NCBI GenBank assembly: GCA_964652825.1
Contig: CAZZCU010000016.1
Coordinates: forward strand, 1 to 55,257
From: CAZZCU01 sp964652825
GTDB lineage: Bacteria > Bdellovibrionota_B > Oligoflexia > Oligoflexales > CAZZCU01
Reading direction: 5' to 3'
DNA: 55,257 nt
Position numbers and translations under genes: made by a program
Shown: positions 17,993-29,409 of the stretch, one piece after another
Numbering within the stretch: the stretch's first letter is position 1
Layout: each line of letters opens with the position of its first letter
Notes under the pieces: model-generated
The model's database searches: none
Told to the model about the DNA's origin: nothing
The model's input: the letters and a program-made list of their open reading frames with translations, nothing else

Positions 17993-18292
17993 ATGCAAGA
18001 ATTTTTCGCCGCGCTCTTTGATTTGACCTTCAAAAAATTCGTCACGCCACAGATTATTCGCTTCATTTATATCATCGGTATCATCGGCGCCGGTGTGGGC
18101 GGCTTGGCCTCCATGAGTCAGGGCGGTATGTATATTATTTTCGGACCGATCTGGTTTGTTACCACGGTAATCATTCTCCGTTGCGGTCTTGAGGTCTCGC
18201 TTGCTATATTTCAGATCGCGCGTTATTCGGCTGAGATGGCTCGGCGCAGCCGCCCTCAATCCGATGCTATTGACGATCCCGCATCGTTTTGA
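17993..18292 (+). CDS. DUF4282 family small membrane protein
   Basis: A 99-residue membrane protein. The segment LFDLTFKKFVTPQIIRFIYI at the N-terminus is the typical start of DUF4282 proteins. It is followed by two transmembrane helices (IYIIGIIGAGVGGLASM and MYIIFGPIWFVTTVIIL) and a short cytoplasmic tail ending in polar residues. GGAG is found 10 nt before the ATG. It is divergent from actA with a 139-bp shared upstream region and is followed 35 bp later by uvrB. The function of the family is unknown. Confidence 0.85.
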   Translation: MQEFFAALFDLTFKKFVTPQIIRFIYIIGIIGAGVGGLASMSQGGMYIIFGPIWFVTTVIILRCGLEVSLAIFQIARYSAEMARRSRPQSDAIDDPASF

Positions 18293-18327
18293 GGCAAGCA
18301 GACGGATCGCGAATTTGAGTCGCTCTC

Positions 18328-20371
<2,044 letters not shown>

Positions 20372-20382
<11 letters not shown>

Positions 20383-22222
20383 GCTCCAGGAAAAACTAAA
20401 ACGCCTACCCCAGGAACCCGGCATCTACCTAATGAAGGATGCACGGGGCTATATTATCTATATTGGCAAAGCCAAAAATTTAAAGAACCGCGTTTCGACA
20501 TATTTTCATAGCCACAGCGGCGCAACCGGCAAAACTCAGGCGCTGGTGCGCGAAATCCGTGATTTTGAATTGCTGCTGACCGCCAACGAAGGCGAGGCCC
20601 TGCTGCTTGAACGCAGTATGATCCGCCATCATCAGCCGCAGTTCAATGTCATGCTGCGCGATGATAAGGAGTATCCATACATCCGTGTCGATTTCACTGC
20701 CGAATGGCCACGCATTGAAAAAGTACGCAGACGTCTGGAAGATGGAGCGTTTTACCTAGGCCCGTTTAGTCATGCCGGTTTTTTAGCGATCACCTTAAAG
20801 ATGATTTACAAGATTTTTCCGCTGATCCGCTGCTCACCGCATGAGTTCGCCAACGTGACGCGACCATGTAATTACTATCATATGAAGTTGTGTCTTGGAC
20901 CGTGCACACTGGCGGTCGATCGCGACATGTACGTCGACATGATCCGCAATGCTCTAAAATTGTTCCAAGGACAGCATCAAGAATTGCTGCGCACGCTGAA
21001 GGAAAAAATGAAAGCAGCATCTGAGGAGCAAAAATATGAGATGGCTGCAACGTACCGTGATCAGATTCACGCCCTGGCAACACTAAATCAACGCCAGGCG
21101 GTTATCGTCCGCACCATCGATCATGGAGATATCGTCGGCATCTATCAGCAAGATGACAGCACGGCGATTCAGGTGCTGATGGTGCGCGGCGGGCAACTAC
21201 TCGGCAGTGAATCTTTTTTGATCCGCACGCCGATCCAGACGGAAGCCGAAGCATTGCTGGCTTTTCTTGCGCAATACTATGAAGCGCGGCCGCTACCACC
21301 GGAATTGCTGCTGCCGTTTCCGCTCGACGATGTCGATATATTGCTACAAGCGATCGCTGGCGACCAGGGCACCAGCGCACTGCCACGCACGCGCGTGCTG
21401 GTGCCGCAACGCGGCCAGTCCGCCGATCTGCTAAAAATCGCGCAGAAGAACGCCCAATTCCACTGGGAAGATCAACACGCGCAGAAAAGTCGTAAACGCG
21501 TCGATCTGGAATTAATTAAAGAAACTCTGCAGCTTGATGTTTTACCAACACGGATGGAATGTATCGATATTTCCAATCTGCAAGGCACAGCAATCGTTGC
21601 ATCCAATATCTGCTTTATCGATGGCAAACCACGCAAGGATCTGTATCGCATTTATACTATCCAGACCGTCACCGAAAACCCGGATGACTTTGCCAGTATT
21701 CGTGAAGTCGTCAGTCGGCGCCTGACACGAGCCGTGCGCGATGCCGATTGGCCGGACCTGCTGTTGATTGATGGTGGCAAGGGTCAGCTGCAAGCAGCCA
21801 TGGATGCGCTGGCGGAGTTTCCGGGCATCAAACTGCGGATAGTCAGCATCGCCAAGTCGCGTCCCGACGAAAACTCTCCCGATTACAATCCCAAGTATAG
21901 TCAGGAACGACTATTTTTTACTGATCGCGATGAACCGGTTTCCCTTGATGTCGGTTCGCCCGAATATCGTCTGTTTACACAGTTGCGCGACGAAGCGCAT
22001 CGCTTCGCCATCAAACATCACCGCAAAAAACGCGGCAAGATCGCGCAATCATCTCTACTCGAAGAAGTTCCCGGCATCGGCGCCACACTGCGTAAACGTC
22101 TGCTGCAGGAGTTCGGCGGCCTTGACGGCATCAAAGCAGCGACACTCGACCAATTGAAACGCGTCAAAGGCATGCGTGCCGATGCAGCGCTGGTGCTGTA
22201 CACGAAACTCCACGAAGAATAG
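20372..22222 (+). CDS. uvrC: Excinuclease ABC subunit C
   Basis: UvrC makes the dual incisions in nucleotide excision repair. The 616-residue protein has an N-terminal GIY-YIG nuclease (PGIYLMKDARGYIIYIGKAK) for the 3' cut. A UVR motif (EEQKYEMAATYRDQIHAL, about 215-235) contacts UvrB. The RNase H-like nuclease for the 5' cut carries its expected acidic residues in MECIDISNLQGTAIVAS and LLLIDGGKGQLQAA and the His in DEAHRFAIKHHRKKR. A C-terminal helix-hairpin-helix pair is seen in EEVPGIGATLRKRLLQEFGG. The ATG overlaps the end of uvrB with GGAG just upstream. The stop is 9 bp from the convergent 22232 gene. Confidence 0.97.
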
Positions 22223-22231
22223 TTGAGATGT

Positions 22232-22984
22232 TTAACGACGCCAGGGGAAAATCGGTGAACCCATCAGCATCAGCACCACAAGCACCGCGACAACTCCCAG
22301 CACGATCGCCAGGAAAAACCAACGGGTATCCGACATCGGTCGGCGATGTGAGCGTCTCAACTCCGACATCATCGCGCTGAGCGCCATGGTCGAATAGGCG
22401 CTACGCTCAGGCACGGGATGCCCGGGGACCTCGCCCAACAGCAGTGCAAAATCAGTATCATCAGCAAAACCGAGATTTTTCAGCTGAAGAAAACCGGCTT
22501 TCAAATGACCAACGATCTCATCGCGCGACGTTCCGACAATTTGCGAAATCTCGTGCTCATCAAAGACATGACGATAGCGCAGCAAAACTACTTCGCGAGC
22601 GATTCCCGGTAATTTATTCAATGACTGATCGAGAAGCTGGAGAGCCTCAACACTGGCTTCATAATCATGATCCGAAAAACCGCTCAGGCCGCTGTTTTCC
22701 AACTGGCGTGTATCCGCGTACCAGATATCGCGATTGGCCTCGCGCGCTTTACGATAAATACCGACACGCAACGCCGGCAAGCTGTGATACTCCGATAATC
22801 GCGTTCGCAATGTTCTACCGACCTCATCAAGCGTATCTTTGGCGCGCCCCGATTGACCGGTCATACGCATGAGATAGTCAAACATTACAGCGCGTTCAAT
22901 TTCCAATATTTCGATAAAAGCATCGATATCACCGCCACGCACGCGGGAAAAATACTCTTCGCTTTTATGAAGATCCATAAACAT
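22232..22984 (-). CDS. ECF sigma-like protein with C-terminal membrane anchor
   Basis: A 250-residue protein. Residues about 8-90 resemble a divergent sigma-70 region 2 (FSRVRGGDIDAFIEIL). Residues 115-170 match region 4: LDQSLNKLPGIAREVVLLRY followed by a helix-turn-helix, DEHEISQIVGTSRDEIVGHL. Unlike ordinary sigma factors it continues into a linker (PGHPVPERSAYSTMALSAMM), a basic stretch and one transmembrane helix at about 221-241 (RWFFLAIVLGVVAVLVVLML). This predicts a DNA-binding-type domain held on the cytoplasmic side of the inner membrane. It could be a membrane-tethered sigma factor, or a sigma-derived protein that no longer activates transcription. It lies 26 bp downstream of the DUF4105 gene. 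No anti-sigma gene is adjacent. Confidence 0.75.
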   Translation of the reverse strand: MFMDLHKSEEYFSRVRGGDIDAFIEILEIERAVMFDYLMRMTGQSGRAKDTLDEVGRTLRTRLSEYHSLPALRVGIYRKAREANRDIWYADTRQLENSGLSGFSDHDYEASVEALQLLDQSLNKLPGIAREVVLLRYRHVFDEHEISQIVGTSRDEIVGHLKAGFLQLKNLGFADDTDFALLLGEVPGHPVPERSAYSTMALSAMMSELRRSHRRPMSDTRWFFLAIVLGVVAVLVVLMLMGSPIFPWRR

Positions 22985-23010
22985 GTGTTTGTATCACTTA
23001 AAGTTTACAA

Positions 23011-24348
23011 CTAACCAACACGCTGCGAGCGCTGCAGCAAAATCACTAAACTAAAGATCATCACGCTGATAACGCCATATGACAACAACACCGGTTGTAC
23101 ATCCTGCTTGATCGTACCGGTCAGCCAGCCACCGACGAGGCATCCGAGCGCCACCAGATGCAGTCTAACGTACCAGTACGTGACCCGAGTCCAAGCGCGA
23201 TCTGGCCCAGCTGCAGCGTACCCGTATCGCAGCCATTTTATCCCGATATAGACCAAAATCAAATCCGTAGGGAAGAACAGCCACAAATTAGCATTATGAT
23301 GCAAATCCAAATGCGCCGAAAACAGCCAGGTGGAAGCCATGAGCAAACCAAAGCTACCAGCCCATAATCCCCAAAAAATCAAAATCAAACCGCAACCGCG
23401 GCAGGCGCGATTATACGCCTCGGTGCTCGGCTTAAAAAATTTGGCGCGCAAACCGAGTAACCAAACAATCACCAACGGTACGATAAAAGCCGCCATCGCC
23501 CACACATAGGCGTGCACACGATCCGCGGGCGGCGATGGCGCCACGACCAGAATATCCGTCGACTCGCCCAGACGTTCCGTTGTCACTAAATTGCCCGCAT
23601 CGTCCACCGCCGGCATCGCCAGCACGCCGGCACGCAAACGCAGCGGTAGATACATTTCTTCCCATTTCGTCATCGGCCGATCAAGACGCGCGTTCATGAG
23701 AATATCGAGTGACATGGCAAAGAATGACGAGCTCGCCATGTGCGAGCGCACCGTGTCACGAAAACTCTCATCGCTGGTTTGATCAGCAAAATAACGCGCA
23801 AAAGCACCATCGAGAGCATAATCAAAAAAATCCCGGACCCGCGTCGAACAATTATCAAAAAAATACTGATAATCGTAAGCACGGTTTTCCGGCTGTGACT
23901 GCCAGATAATTCTGTCAAGTAAGCGACGCTTTTGTTCCGTCGTCAGCCGTAGCCGATCCTGCCAGGCCTGTCGACCGTCAACCTGATACAAGCGCCGAGC
24001 GATGCTGTATGGATAATCCGCCATTTGATAGCGCAGAATACCGCGATAGAAATTCAACACGAAAAACGGATCGCTGAAATCAAAAATTCCCAGATTGTAA
24101 ACCTGATCCGTACCGGCAGCCCGATCGTGTATCCGTACTGCTGTATGCCCAAACTTGGCATAAATATCCTGACCGACATCAACGGTATGCAAATAAATAT
24201 CGACCTGCGTCAAATCTTTTGGCATCTGCGTCGGTGTCGGCGCACGCCGAGGTGCGGCAAACACCTTGTCCATACTACCCGCCATGAACGCAACCACAAG
24301 CAAAGCTAAAGCGATCATCCAACCGTAAATGGAATTAATTTTAATCAT
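23011..24348 (-). CDS. DUF4105 (Lnb N-terminal-like) domain polytopic membrane protein
   Basis: The start is set at ATG 24348 (MIKINSIYGWMIALALLVVA), which overlaps the thioesterase stop by 8 nt; longer versions add an Arg/Cys-rich non-protein-like leader. The 445-residue product has an N-terminal signal/anchor. A periplasmic DUF4105 domain follows, with the typical HTVDVGQDIYAKFGHTAVRI, YNLGIFDFSDPFFVLNFYRG and DYQYFFDNCSTRVRDFFDYA (conserved His, Asn and Cys). Five or six C-terminal transmembrane helices follow from about residue 275. DUF4105 resembles the N-terminal domain of lacto-N-biosidase-associated proteins and has papain/NlpC-like invariant residues, but no activity is established. 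It belongs to the pilD-led gene run. Confidence 0.82.
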   Translation of the reverse strand: MIKINSIYGWMIALALLVVAFMAGSMDKVFAAPRRAPTPTQMPKDLTQVDIYLHTVDVGQDIYAKFGHTAVRIHDRAAGTDQVYNLGIFDFSDPFFVLNFYRGILRYQMADYPYSIARRLYQVDGRQAWQDRLRLTTEQKRRLLDRIIWQSQPENRAYDYQYFFDNCSTRVRDFFDYALDGAFARYFADQTSDESFRDTVRSHMASSSFFAMSLDILMNARLDRPMTKWEEMYLPLRLRAGVLAMPAVDDAGNLVTTERLGESTDILVVAPSPPADRVHAYVWAMAAFIVPLVIVWLLGLRAKFFKPSTEAYNRACRGCGLILIFWGLWAGSFGLLMASTWLFSAHLDLHHNANLWLFFPTDLILVYIGIKWLRYGYAAAGPDRAWTRVTYWYVRLHLVALGCLVGGWLTGTIKQDVQPVLLSYGVISVMIFSLVILLQRSQRVG

Positions 24349-24877
24349 TTTTCTGCTGTCGCTTTTGGATTTGCTCGCGCAGTACCAGACGCGCCGCCCG
24401 GCGTTTTTGTGCCGCCTCGTAGCGCACGTGCTCCTCGGCGGTTTGCGGCAACACCGCGGGAATCGGTGTCGGCTTGCCAAATTCATCCAACGCAACAAAA
24501 GTTGTATAAGCCGTGGCCGTGTGAAAACGCTCGCCGGTCAAGGGATTTTCGGACATCACTTTCACACCAACTTCGCAGCTATGTTTGGAGGCAAAATTCA
24601 CCGCAGCCTTGATCGTGACAAACCAGCCAAGTTTGATCGGCGCCAGAAAATTCAACGCATCCACAGCTGCCGTTACTGTCGGTCGCCGGCAGTGTCGTGT
24701 CGCGGCGACCGCCGCGGCGATATCCACCCACGACATCACCACACCTCCAAATACCGTTCCCAGCGCATTGGTGTGTTGCGGCAAAACAATCTCTGTCATT
24801 TCCACACAACTTTCGCTCGGTGATTTGCCGGATCGCTGAGCAGTAGTGGACGACTTAGGGTTTTTATTTTTCATCAA
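24341..24877 (-). CDS. Hotdog-fold acyl-CoA thioesterase
   Basis: A 178-residue cytoplasmic enzyme of the YciA/BACH-type acyl-CoA hydrolase family. It shows the characteristic PQHTNALGTVFGGVVMSWVD (with the catalytic-site Asn/Asp region), AVDALNFLAPIKLGWFVTIK and HTATAYTTFVALDEFGKPTP. It hydrolyses acyl-CoA to free acid and CoA; chain-length preference cannot be read from the sequence. The ATG overlaps the stop of the diguanylate cyclase (ATGA, 24874-24877), so it is translationally coupled to it. The C-terminus is basic and Gln-rich. Confidence 0.9.
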   Translation of the reverse strand: MMKNKNPKSSTTAQRSGKSPSESCVEMTEIVLPQHTNALGTVFGGVVMSWVDIAAAVAATRHCRRPTVTAAVDALNFLAPIKLGWFVTIKAAVNFASKHSCEVGVKVMSENPLTGERFHTATAYTTFVALDEFGKPTPIPAVLPQTAEEHVRYEAAQKRRAARLVLREQIQKRQQKND

Positions 24878-25938
24878 ATGATTTCTTTATCCAGACCTTG
24901 GGTTAACAATGCCTCGCGACCGCCAACGATGACGACGCGATTCTTACCCTGACGCTTGCCCTCGTACATAGTTTGATCGGCAAGCTTAAGCAGCTCGTCG
25001 CGATCATTTCCATGTTCAGGAAAGGCGGCGACACCAATAGAGGCGGTAACGCGCACGGCCTGACCGTCTTCGACGCGAAACTCGGTTTTTTCGATACGGC
25101 GCCGGATACGTTCCGCGGCCAAAAGACCGGTGGTAGCATTAGAGCCGAGCAACAAAACGATAAATTCATCGCCACCATAACGGATCACACTATCGATCTC
25201 GCGCAAAACCTCGCGCAAAACATCGGCAACCTGCTTTAACACCATACTGCCGGACAAATGCCCATGCACGTCATTCACCGGCTTGAAATTATCAAGGTCG
25301 ATGAACAGCAGACAAAACGCCGTTTGAAAACGCTGGCTACGGCGAATTTCACTTTCGATCGCCAGATCGAGATAGCGGCTATTAAACAAACCCGTCAGAT
25401 CATCGCGATACAATAACGCCTGCGTTTTATCGAGGCGACTGAACCATACCGCCTCACCTTGCATCTGTTTGCATAGAAAATCGAGCGAGGCCTGACGCCA
25501 CCGGCGCGTCTCGGCGGCTGCGGGCTGCTCTGCCCGCCACAACAGCATATACCAGGCGGCAGCGGGATCGCCGAGCATAGTGAAAAACAATTCCTCGCCA
25601 CCGAGAACCGCGACATTGCAGCCCTGACGATAATCGGGTGCCTTGAGATTGAGCGCCGTCAGATCGTTTTCAATCCGGGCGACCAAATCAGCGCCCAAAT
25701 CAGGAACAACTTTGGTATCGACATCGGCAAGATCGATTTTGACTTTGCCGTTGGGTTGCGCCACCAAGGATAAAACAGCAAATCCCTGTAGCCCATAGGA
25801 TTCCTGCAGAAGGACAGCAAAACGTCCAAGGAATCCCTGAAAAGTGGTTTCGCGCCATAACTGCTGCGAGGCACGCTGCAAGCTCTCCAGCTGTGTTACA
25901 AAATCAAGTTGCTGTGCTTCTGGTTTTATGTCGCTCAC
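24874..25938 (-). CDS. Diguanylate cyclase with N-terminal GAF-like sensor region
   Basis: A 354-residue protein that should make c-di-GMP from two GTP. The C-terminal GGDEF domain is complete: LTGLFNSRYLDLAI, FIDLDNFKPVND and the active-site GGDEF (residues 255-259). An allosteric inhibitory I-site RxxD (Arg246-Asp249) sits exactly five residues before it, so product inhibition is expected. Residues about 10-170 have no membrane segment and resemble a GAF-type sensor fold; the ligand is unknown. The start is GTG at 25938 with GAGG 4 nt upstream. It lies 10 bp downstream of the prepilin peptidase gene, linking c-di-GMP synthesis to pilus biogenesis. Confidence 0.93.
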   Translation of the reverse strand: MSDIKPEAQQLDFVTQLESLQRASQQLWRETTFQGFLGRFAVLLQESYGLQGFAVLSLVAQPNGKVKIDLADVDTKVVPDLGADLVARIENDLTALNLKAPDYRQGCNVAVLGGEELFFTMLGDPAAAWYMLLWRAEQPAAAETRRWRQASLDFLCKQMQGEAVWFSRLDKTQALLYRDDLTGLFNSRYLDLAIESEIRRSQRFQTAFCLLFIDLDNFKPVNDVHGHLSGSMVLKQVADVLREVLREIDSVIRYGGDEFIVLLLGSNATTGLLAAERIRRRIEKTEFRVEDGQAVRVTASIGVAAFPEHGNDRDELLKLADQTMYEGKRQGKNRVVIVGGREALLTQGLDKEII

Positions 25939-25948
25939 GGTCCCTCAC

Positions 25949-26800
25949 CTATTTATGCGCAAAAATCAGAAATTCCTGGATCCAACTACCACAGTACATA
26001 TGAAGAAACGCCCCAAGCGCCAAGAACGGTCCAAACGGAATAGCTGATTTTAATGTCAAACCCCGTACCAGCACAATAGCTAGGATGCCGACCGTGGCAC
26101 CGACCATCGAACCGATGAATACCGTCGGCAAAATAGCCTGAAAGCCAAGCCAGCCACCAATTGCAGCCAATAACTTAACGTCGCCCATGCCCAATCCGAC
26201 TTCGCGGCGAAGTAACCAATAAATCCAGGCGATTAAATACAAAATACCGCCGCCCAGGACGACGCCTAGCAAGGCGCTCCACCAATCCAGATCGGGATGC
26301 AAAAACACCACCAGCGGCGTGAAGCCGATCATCGGCAGGCTGATGACGTCAGGAATAATCATCAACCGTAAATCAACAAAAGTGCAGATCAGTAATAAAT
26401 AAGTAAACAACAGCGCATGCGCAAAACGCAGCAACTCCGGGCCATCAATGCTATACAGAGCTGGACCGCCGAGTGCGACAAATGGGAACTTCCAATACAA
26501 TAAAACCGTCAAGACACCGGCGAGCAACTCCACCAGCGGATACTGCCAGGAAATCGGACTACCGCAGCAGGCGGCGCGACCACGCAACAAAATAAAGCCG
26601 ACTAAAGGAATATTGTAATACCAAGGAATCATTTGTTCGCAGGCAGGACAGACCGAACGACTATATTTAAAAAAGGTGCCGGCGGGAATCCGCAAGATAC
26701 AAACATTTAGGAAACTACCGATACACAGCCCAAACAACAAGGCTATCCAGGTTAGCGGCGACGCCAGATACGGAGTCATTGCCAGCCATATTTGGTTCAC
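25949..26800 (-). CDS. pilD: Prepilin peptidase / N-methyltransferase
   Basis: PilD cleaves and N-methylates type IV prepilins and pseudopilins at the inner membrane. I prefer the GTG at 26800 (MNQIWLAMTPYL) because AAGGACGAGG lies just upstream; the ATG at 26833 or 26779 are alternatives. The 283-residue protein has FGLCIGSFLNVCILRIP, the zinc-type Cys pair CPAC, and the aspartic protease residues in FVDLRLMIIPD and GMGDVKLLAAIGGW (GxGD). The second half of the usual four-Cys zinc site is altered: RAACCGSPIS in place of the common RCxxCGxPIS, so one Cys is shifted. About eight transmembrane helices are seen. Confidence 0.94.
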   Translation of the reverse strand: MNQIWLAMTPYLASPLTWIALLFGLCIGSFLNVCILRIPAGTFFKYSRSVCPACEQMIPWYYNIPLVGFILLRGRAACCGSPISWQYPLVELLAGVLTVLLYWKFPFVALGGPALYSIDGPELLRFAHALLFTYLLLICTFVDLRLMIIPDVISLPMIGFTPLVVFLHPDLDWWSALLGVVLGGGILYLIAWIYWLLRREVGLGMGDVKLLAAIGGWLGFQAILPTVFIGSMVGATVGILAIVLVRGLTLKSAIPFGPFLALGAFLHMYCGSWIQEFLIFAHK

Positions 26801-26938
26801 GTCGCCTCGTCCTTCGTCACGATCACGGTGCATACGCCGGCATCAATGCCGCCGCTTTTCGCTTTCCGTATGTTATAGAAATAAGTTAGTTTATCTCACC
26901 GGTAAAATCTTCAACTTTTTGCGGATGTTGGCGCAGCG

Positions 26939-29398
26939 ATGAACGAAGCGGTATTGCTCAAACTGGATTGGCCGAAGCTGCTCGAAGAGCTCGGCAAGTA
27001 TGCGCAGACGGAAGCCGGCCGTAAGCTGTGCGTCTCCCTGGTACCCGATCTTAGTCACGAACAGATTACCGAACGCTGGGAACGCGTCACGCCGCTAACC
27101 AATCTTTTGCGTCAGGGTTATCGCCCGCCGATCGGCGAGCTGCAGGACATGGAGCCGGTACTGCGGGCCGTGCGTGTGGGCCAGATTCTTAGCGGCGATT
27201 TATTCCGCGCCATCGCCCAGCTGCTGAATGCGACCAAACACACCCACATCTTTTGCGGTGATTTCGCCGAGCGCTGTACGCCGCTCAAGCATTTTCGCGC
27301 CAACTTTTATCCTTTGCCCAAGCTCAGTCAGGCGATCGAGATAACGATTGCCCCGGATGGCACGCTCCTGGACACCGCCTCGCCACAATTGCAGGCGCTG
27401 CGTGCCTCCAAAGTCACGCTGCGACGGCGCATCGAGAACCAGCTCAAACAAATCATGACAACGCCAGAAGTGGAACAGTATTTACAGGATACTTTTTTCA
27501 CGATCCGTTCGGAACGTTATGTGATCCCGATTCGCGTCGATGGACGCGGACGCATCAAAGGTTTTATTTATGATACCTCGGACAGCGGCCAGACGCTGTT
27601 CATGGAGCCGCTGGCAATCGCGAGCTTGAACGAGCAATTGCTGGAATTGGAGTTGTCGGAAAAAATCGAGATCATGCGTATCTTCCGCGAACTATCGATG
27701 AAAATCGCCGAAGAACTCGAACCACTGACGATCAACTACGAGAAATTGATCGAACTCGACTTTCTCAGCGCGCAGGCGCAACTGGCGCAAGAACTCGACG
27801 CGGTCGCCGTGCAGCTGTCAACAACACCGATCCTGAATCTCATCGATGCACGACATCCATTATTGCGCAGCGCCGACAAGAAACCACCGGTTGCCAACAC
27901 GATCCAACTCAAATCGCCACAAGTCTGCCTGATTATTTCCGGCCCTAACGCCGGCGGTAAAACCGTGGTTATGAAAACCGTGGGACTGCTGCATTTGATG
28001 GCCAAAGCCGGTTTGCTGGTCCCTGCCGCGGCACAGTCGCAGATGTTTGTCTTTGACCGCGTGTTGATCGAAATGGGCGACGCCCAGAATTTGTCAGCCA
28101 ATCTTTCGACTTTCTCCGGCCATGTCTTTGGCTTGAAACCAATCGTCGAAAACGCCTCGGATCACGATCTTGTTTTGTTAGACGAATTAGCGGTCGGAAC
28201 AGAACCGCAAACCGGTGGCGCGCTAGCACAAGCAATTCTCGAAAGCCTGGCAGGACGCAACACGTTTTGTCTGACCACCACGCACTTTGATAATCTTAAA
28301 AGCCTGGCGGTCACCAACCGGCAATTCCGCAACGGCTCAATGGAATTCTCCACCAAGTCGCTGAAACCGACGTACAAACTGATCCTCGACGTACCTGGTC
28401 AAAGCTATGGTCTAGAAGTCGCCGAGCAGATGGGCTTTCCGATCGAAGTCATACGCCGCGCCAAGAAACTGCGCGGCAGTGCGGCGACCGCGCTGGATGA
28501 AGCCGTGTCGCAACTGATGCAGGCACGCGAAGAAGCACAACTGAATAAAGATGAACTCCAACAAGCCAAGCTCGCCGCCGAGGAAGCACAAGCGCGCTGG
28601 CAGGAAGAACGCCTGGCACTCGAAGAAACTCGCAAAAAAGCCGCCGCCAAACTGGCAGCGAAGTACGAAGCCGAGGTCGAAGCACTACGTATCGAGTTTG
28701 AATCCAATGTGAAAGACATGCGCAGTGTTCTTAAGCAAGCACAGCATGGTGACGGCGATATCGAGGGCCTCCGACGACAGTTGCTGGACAGCAAGCATGC
28801 CGCCGACAAAACTCTCGAAAAACTCTCGGGCAGCATTCATGATCTCGAGGCCACCGGTAGCGCCGGGTCCACGGCGCCCGGCAAAGAAGCGGTTTTTACC
28901 GACCTGCGCAAAGGCGACGAAATCTACGTCTCATCCTTGGGCAAAAAGGGTGTTATCACCAAGCTGGGTTTAAGCCACGATGATCCGATCGAAGTTCAAT
29001 CGGGATCGGTCAAACTCCGCACTGCCGTCGATAATCTACGGATTCTGGAAACGGTCAGCGCCAAGCCTGCACCACGCCCGGCAACAAAAACTCCCGCCCC
29101 GCGTAAAGCGACCACTGACGATAGCATTCCCTTTGTGATACAAACGCCAACGAACACGGTTGATCTACGCGGTCTTGACGCTGACGCGGCAACCAGCAAG
29201 ATGTGGCAATTCATCGATCAGGCCGTGATGCGCGGAGAAAGTATCGTCTTGATTGTGCATGGTCATGGAACCGACAAGCTGAAAACCACCTTACGTGCTC
29301 AGCTGGAAAAAAACAGTCCGTATGCTATTCGGTTTCGGCCGGGAATGGCTGAGGAAGGCGGCGATGGCGTCACCGTTATCGCTCTCGTTGATAAATAA
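26939..29398 (+). CDS. mutS2: Endonuclease MutS2
   Basis: An 819-residue MutS2 family protein, linked to suppression of recombination and, in Bacillus, to rescue of collided ribosomes. The MutS ATPase core has Walker A SGPNAGGKTVVMKT (about 333-346), then LSTFSGHV and Walker B DLVLLDELAVGTEP. A long coiled coil follows at about 515-630 (many Glu/Lys/Ala). The C-terminal Smr nuclease domain carries VDLRGLDADAA and IVLIVHGHGTDKLK (about 740-819). The mismatch-recognition N-terminal domain of MutS is absent, as expected for MutS2. It is divergent from pilD, and the E1 gene follows 11 bp downstream. Confidence 0.96.
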   Translation: MNEAVLLKLDWPKLLEELGKYAQTEAGRKLCVSLVPDLSHEQITERWERVTPLTNLLRQGYRPPIGELQDMEPVLRAVRVGQILSGDLFRAIAQLLNATKHTHIFCGDFAERCTPLKHFRANFYPLPKLSQAIEITIAPDGTLLDTASPQLQALRASKVTLRRRIENQLKQIMTTPEVEQYLQDTFFTIRSERYVIPIRVDGRGRIKGFIYDTSDSGQTLFMEPLAIASLNEQLLELELSEKIEIMRIFRELSMKIAEELEPLTINYEKLIELDFLSAQAQLAQELDAVAVQLSTTPILNLIDARHPLLRSADKKPPVANTIQLKSPQVCLIISGPNAGGKTVVMKTVGLLHLMAKAGLLVPAAAQSQMFVFDRVLIEMGDAQNLSANLSTFSGHVFGLKPIVENASDHDLVLLDELAVGTEPQTGGALAQAILESLAGRNTFCLTTTHFDNLKSLAVTNRQFRNGSMEFSTKSLKPTYKLILDVPGQSYGLEVAEQMGFPIEVIRRAKKLRGSAATALDEAVSQLMQAREEAQLNKDELQQAKLAAEEAQARWQEERLALEETRKKAAAKLAAKYEAEVEALRIEFESNVKDMRSVLKQAQHGDGDIEGLRRQLLDSKHAADKTLEKLSGSIHDLEATGSAGSTAPGKEAVFTDLRKGDEIYVSSLGKKGVITKLGLSHDDPIEVQSGSVKLRTAVDNLRILETVSAKPAPRPATKTPAPRKATTDDSIPFVIQTPTNTVDLRGLDADAATSKMWQFIDQAVMRGESIVLIVHGHGTDKLKTTLRAQLEKNSPYAIRFRPGMAEEGGDGVTVIALVDK

Positions 29399-29409
29399 GG
29401 AGCCGGCGT

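Noticed and set aside
17936..18259. Minus-strand 107-codon frame opposite the DUF4282 gene
   Set aside because: The plus-strand product is a recognisable membrane protein family with a ribosome binding site; the antisense frame has no signal, domain or start context.
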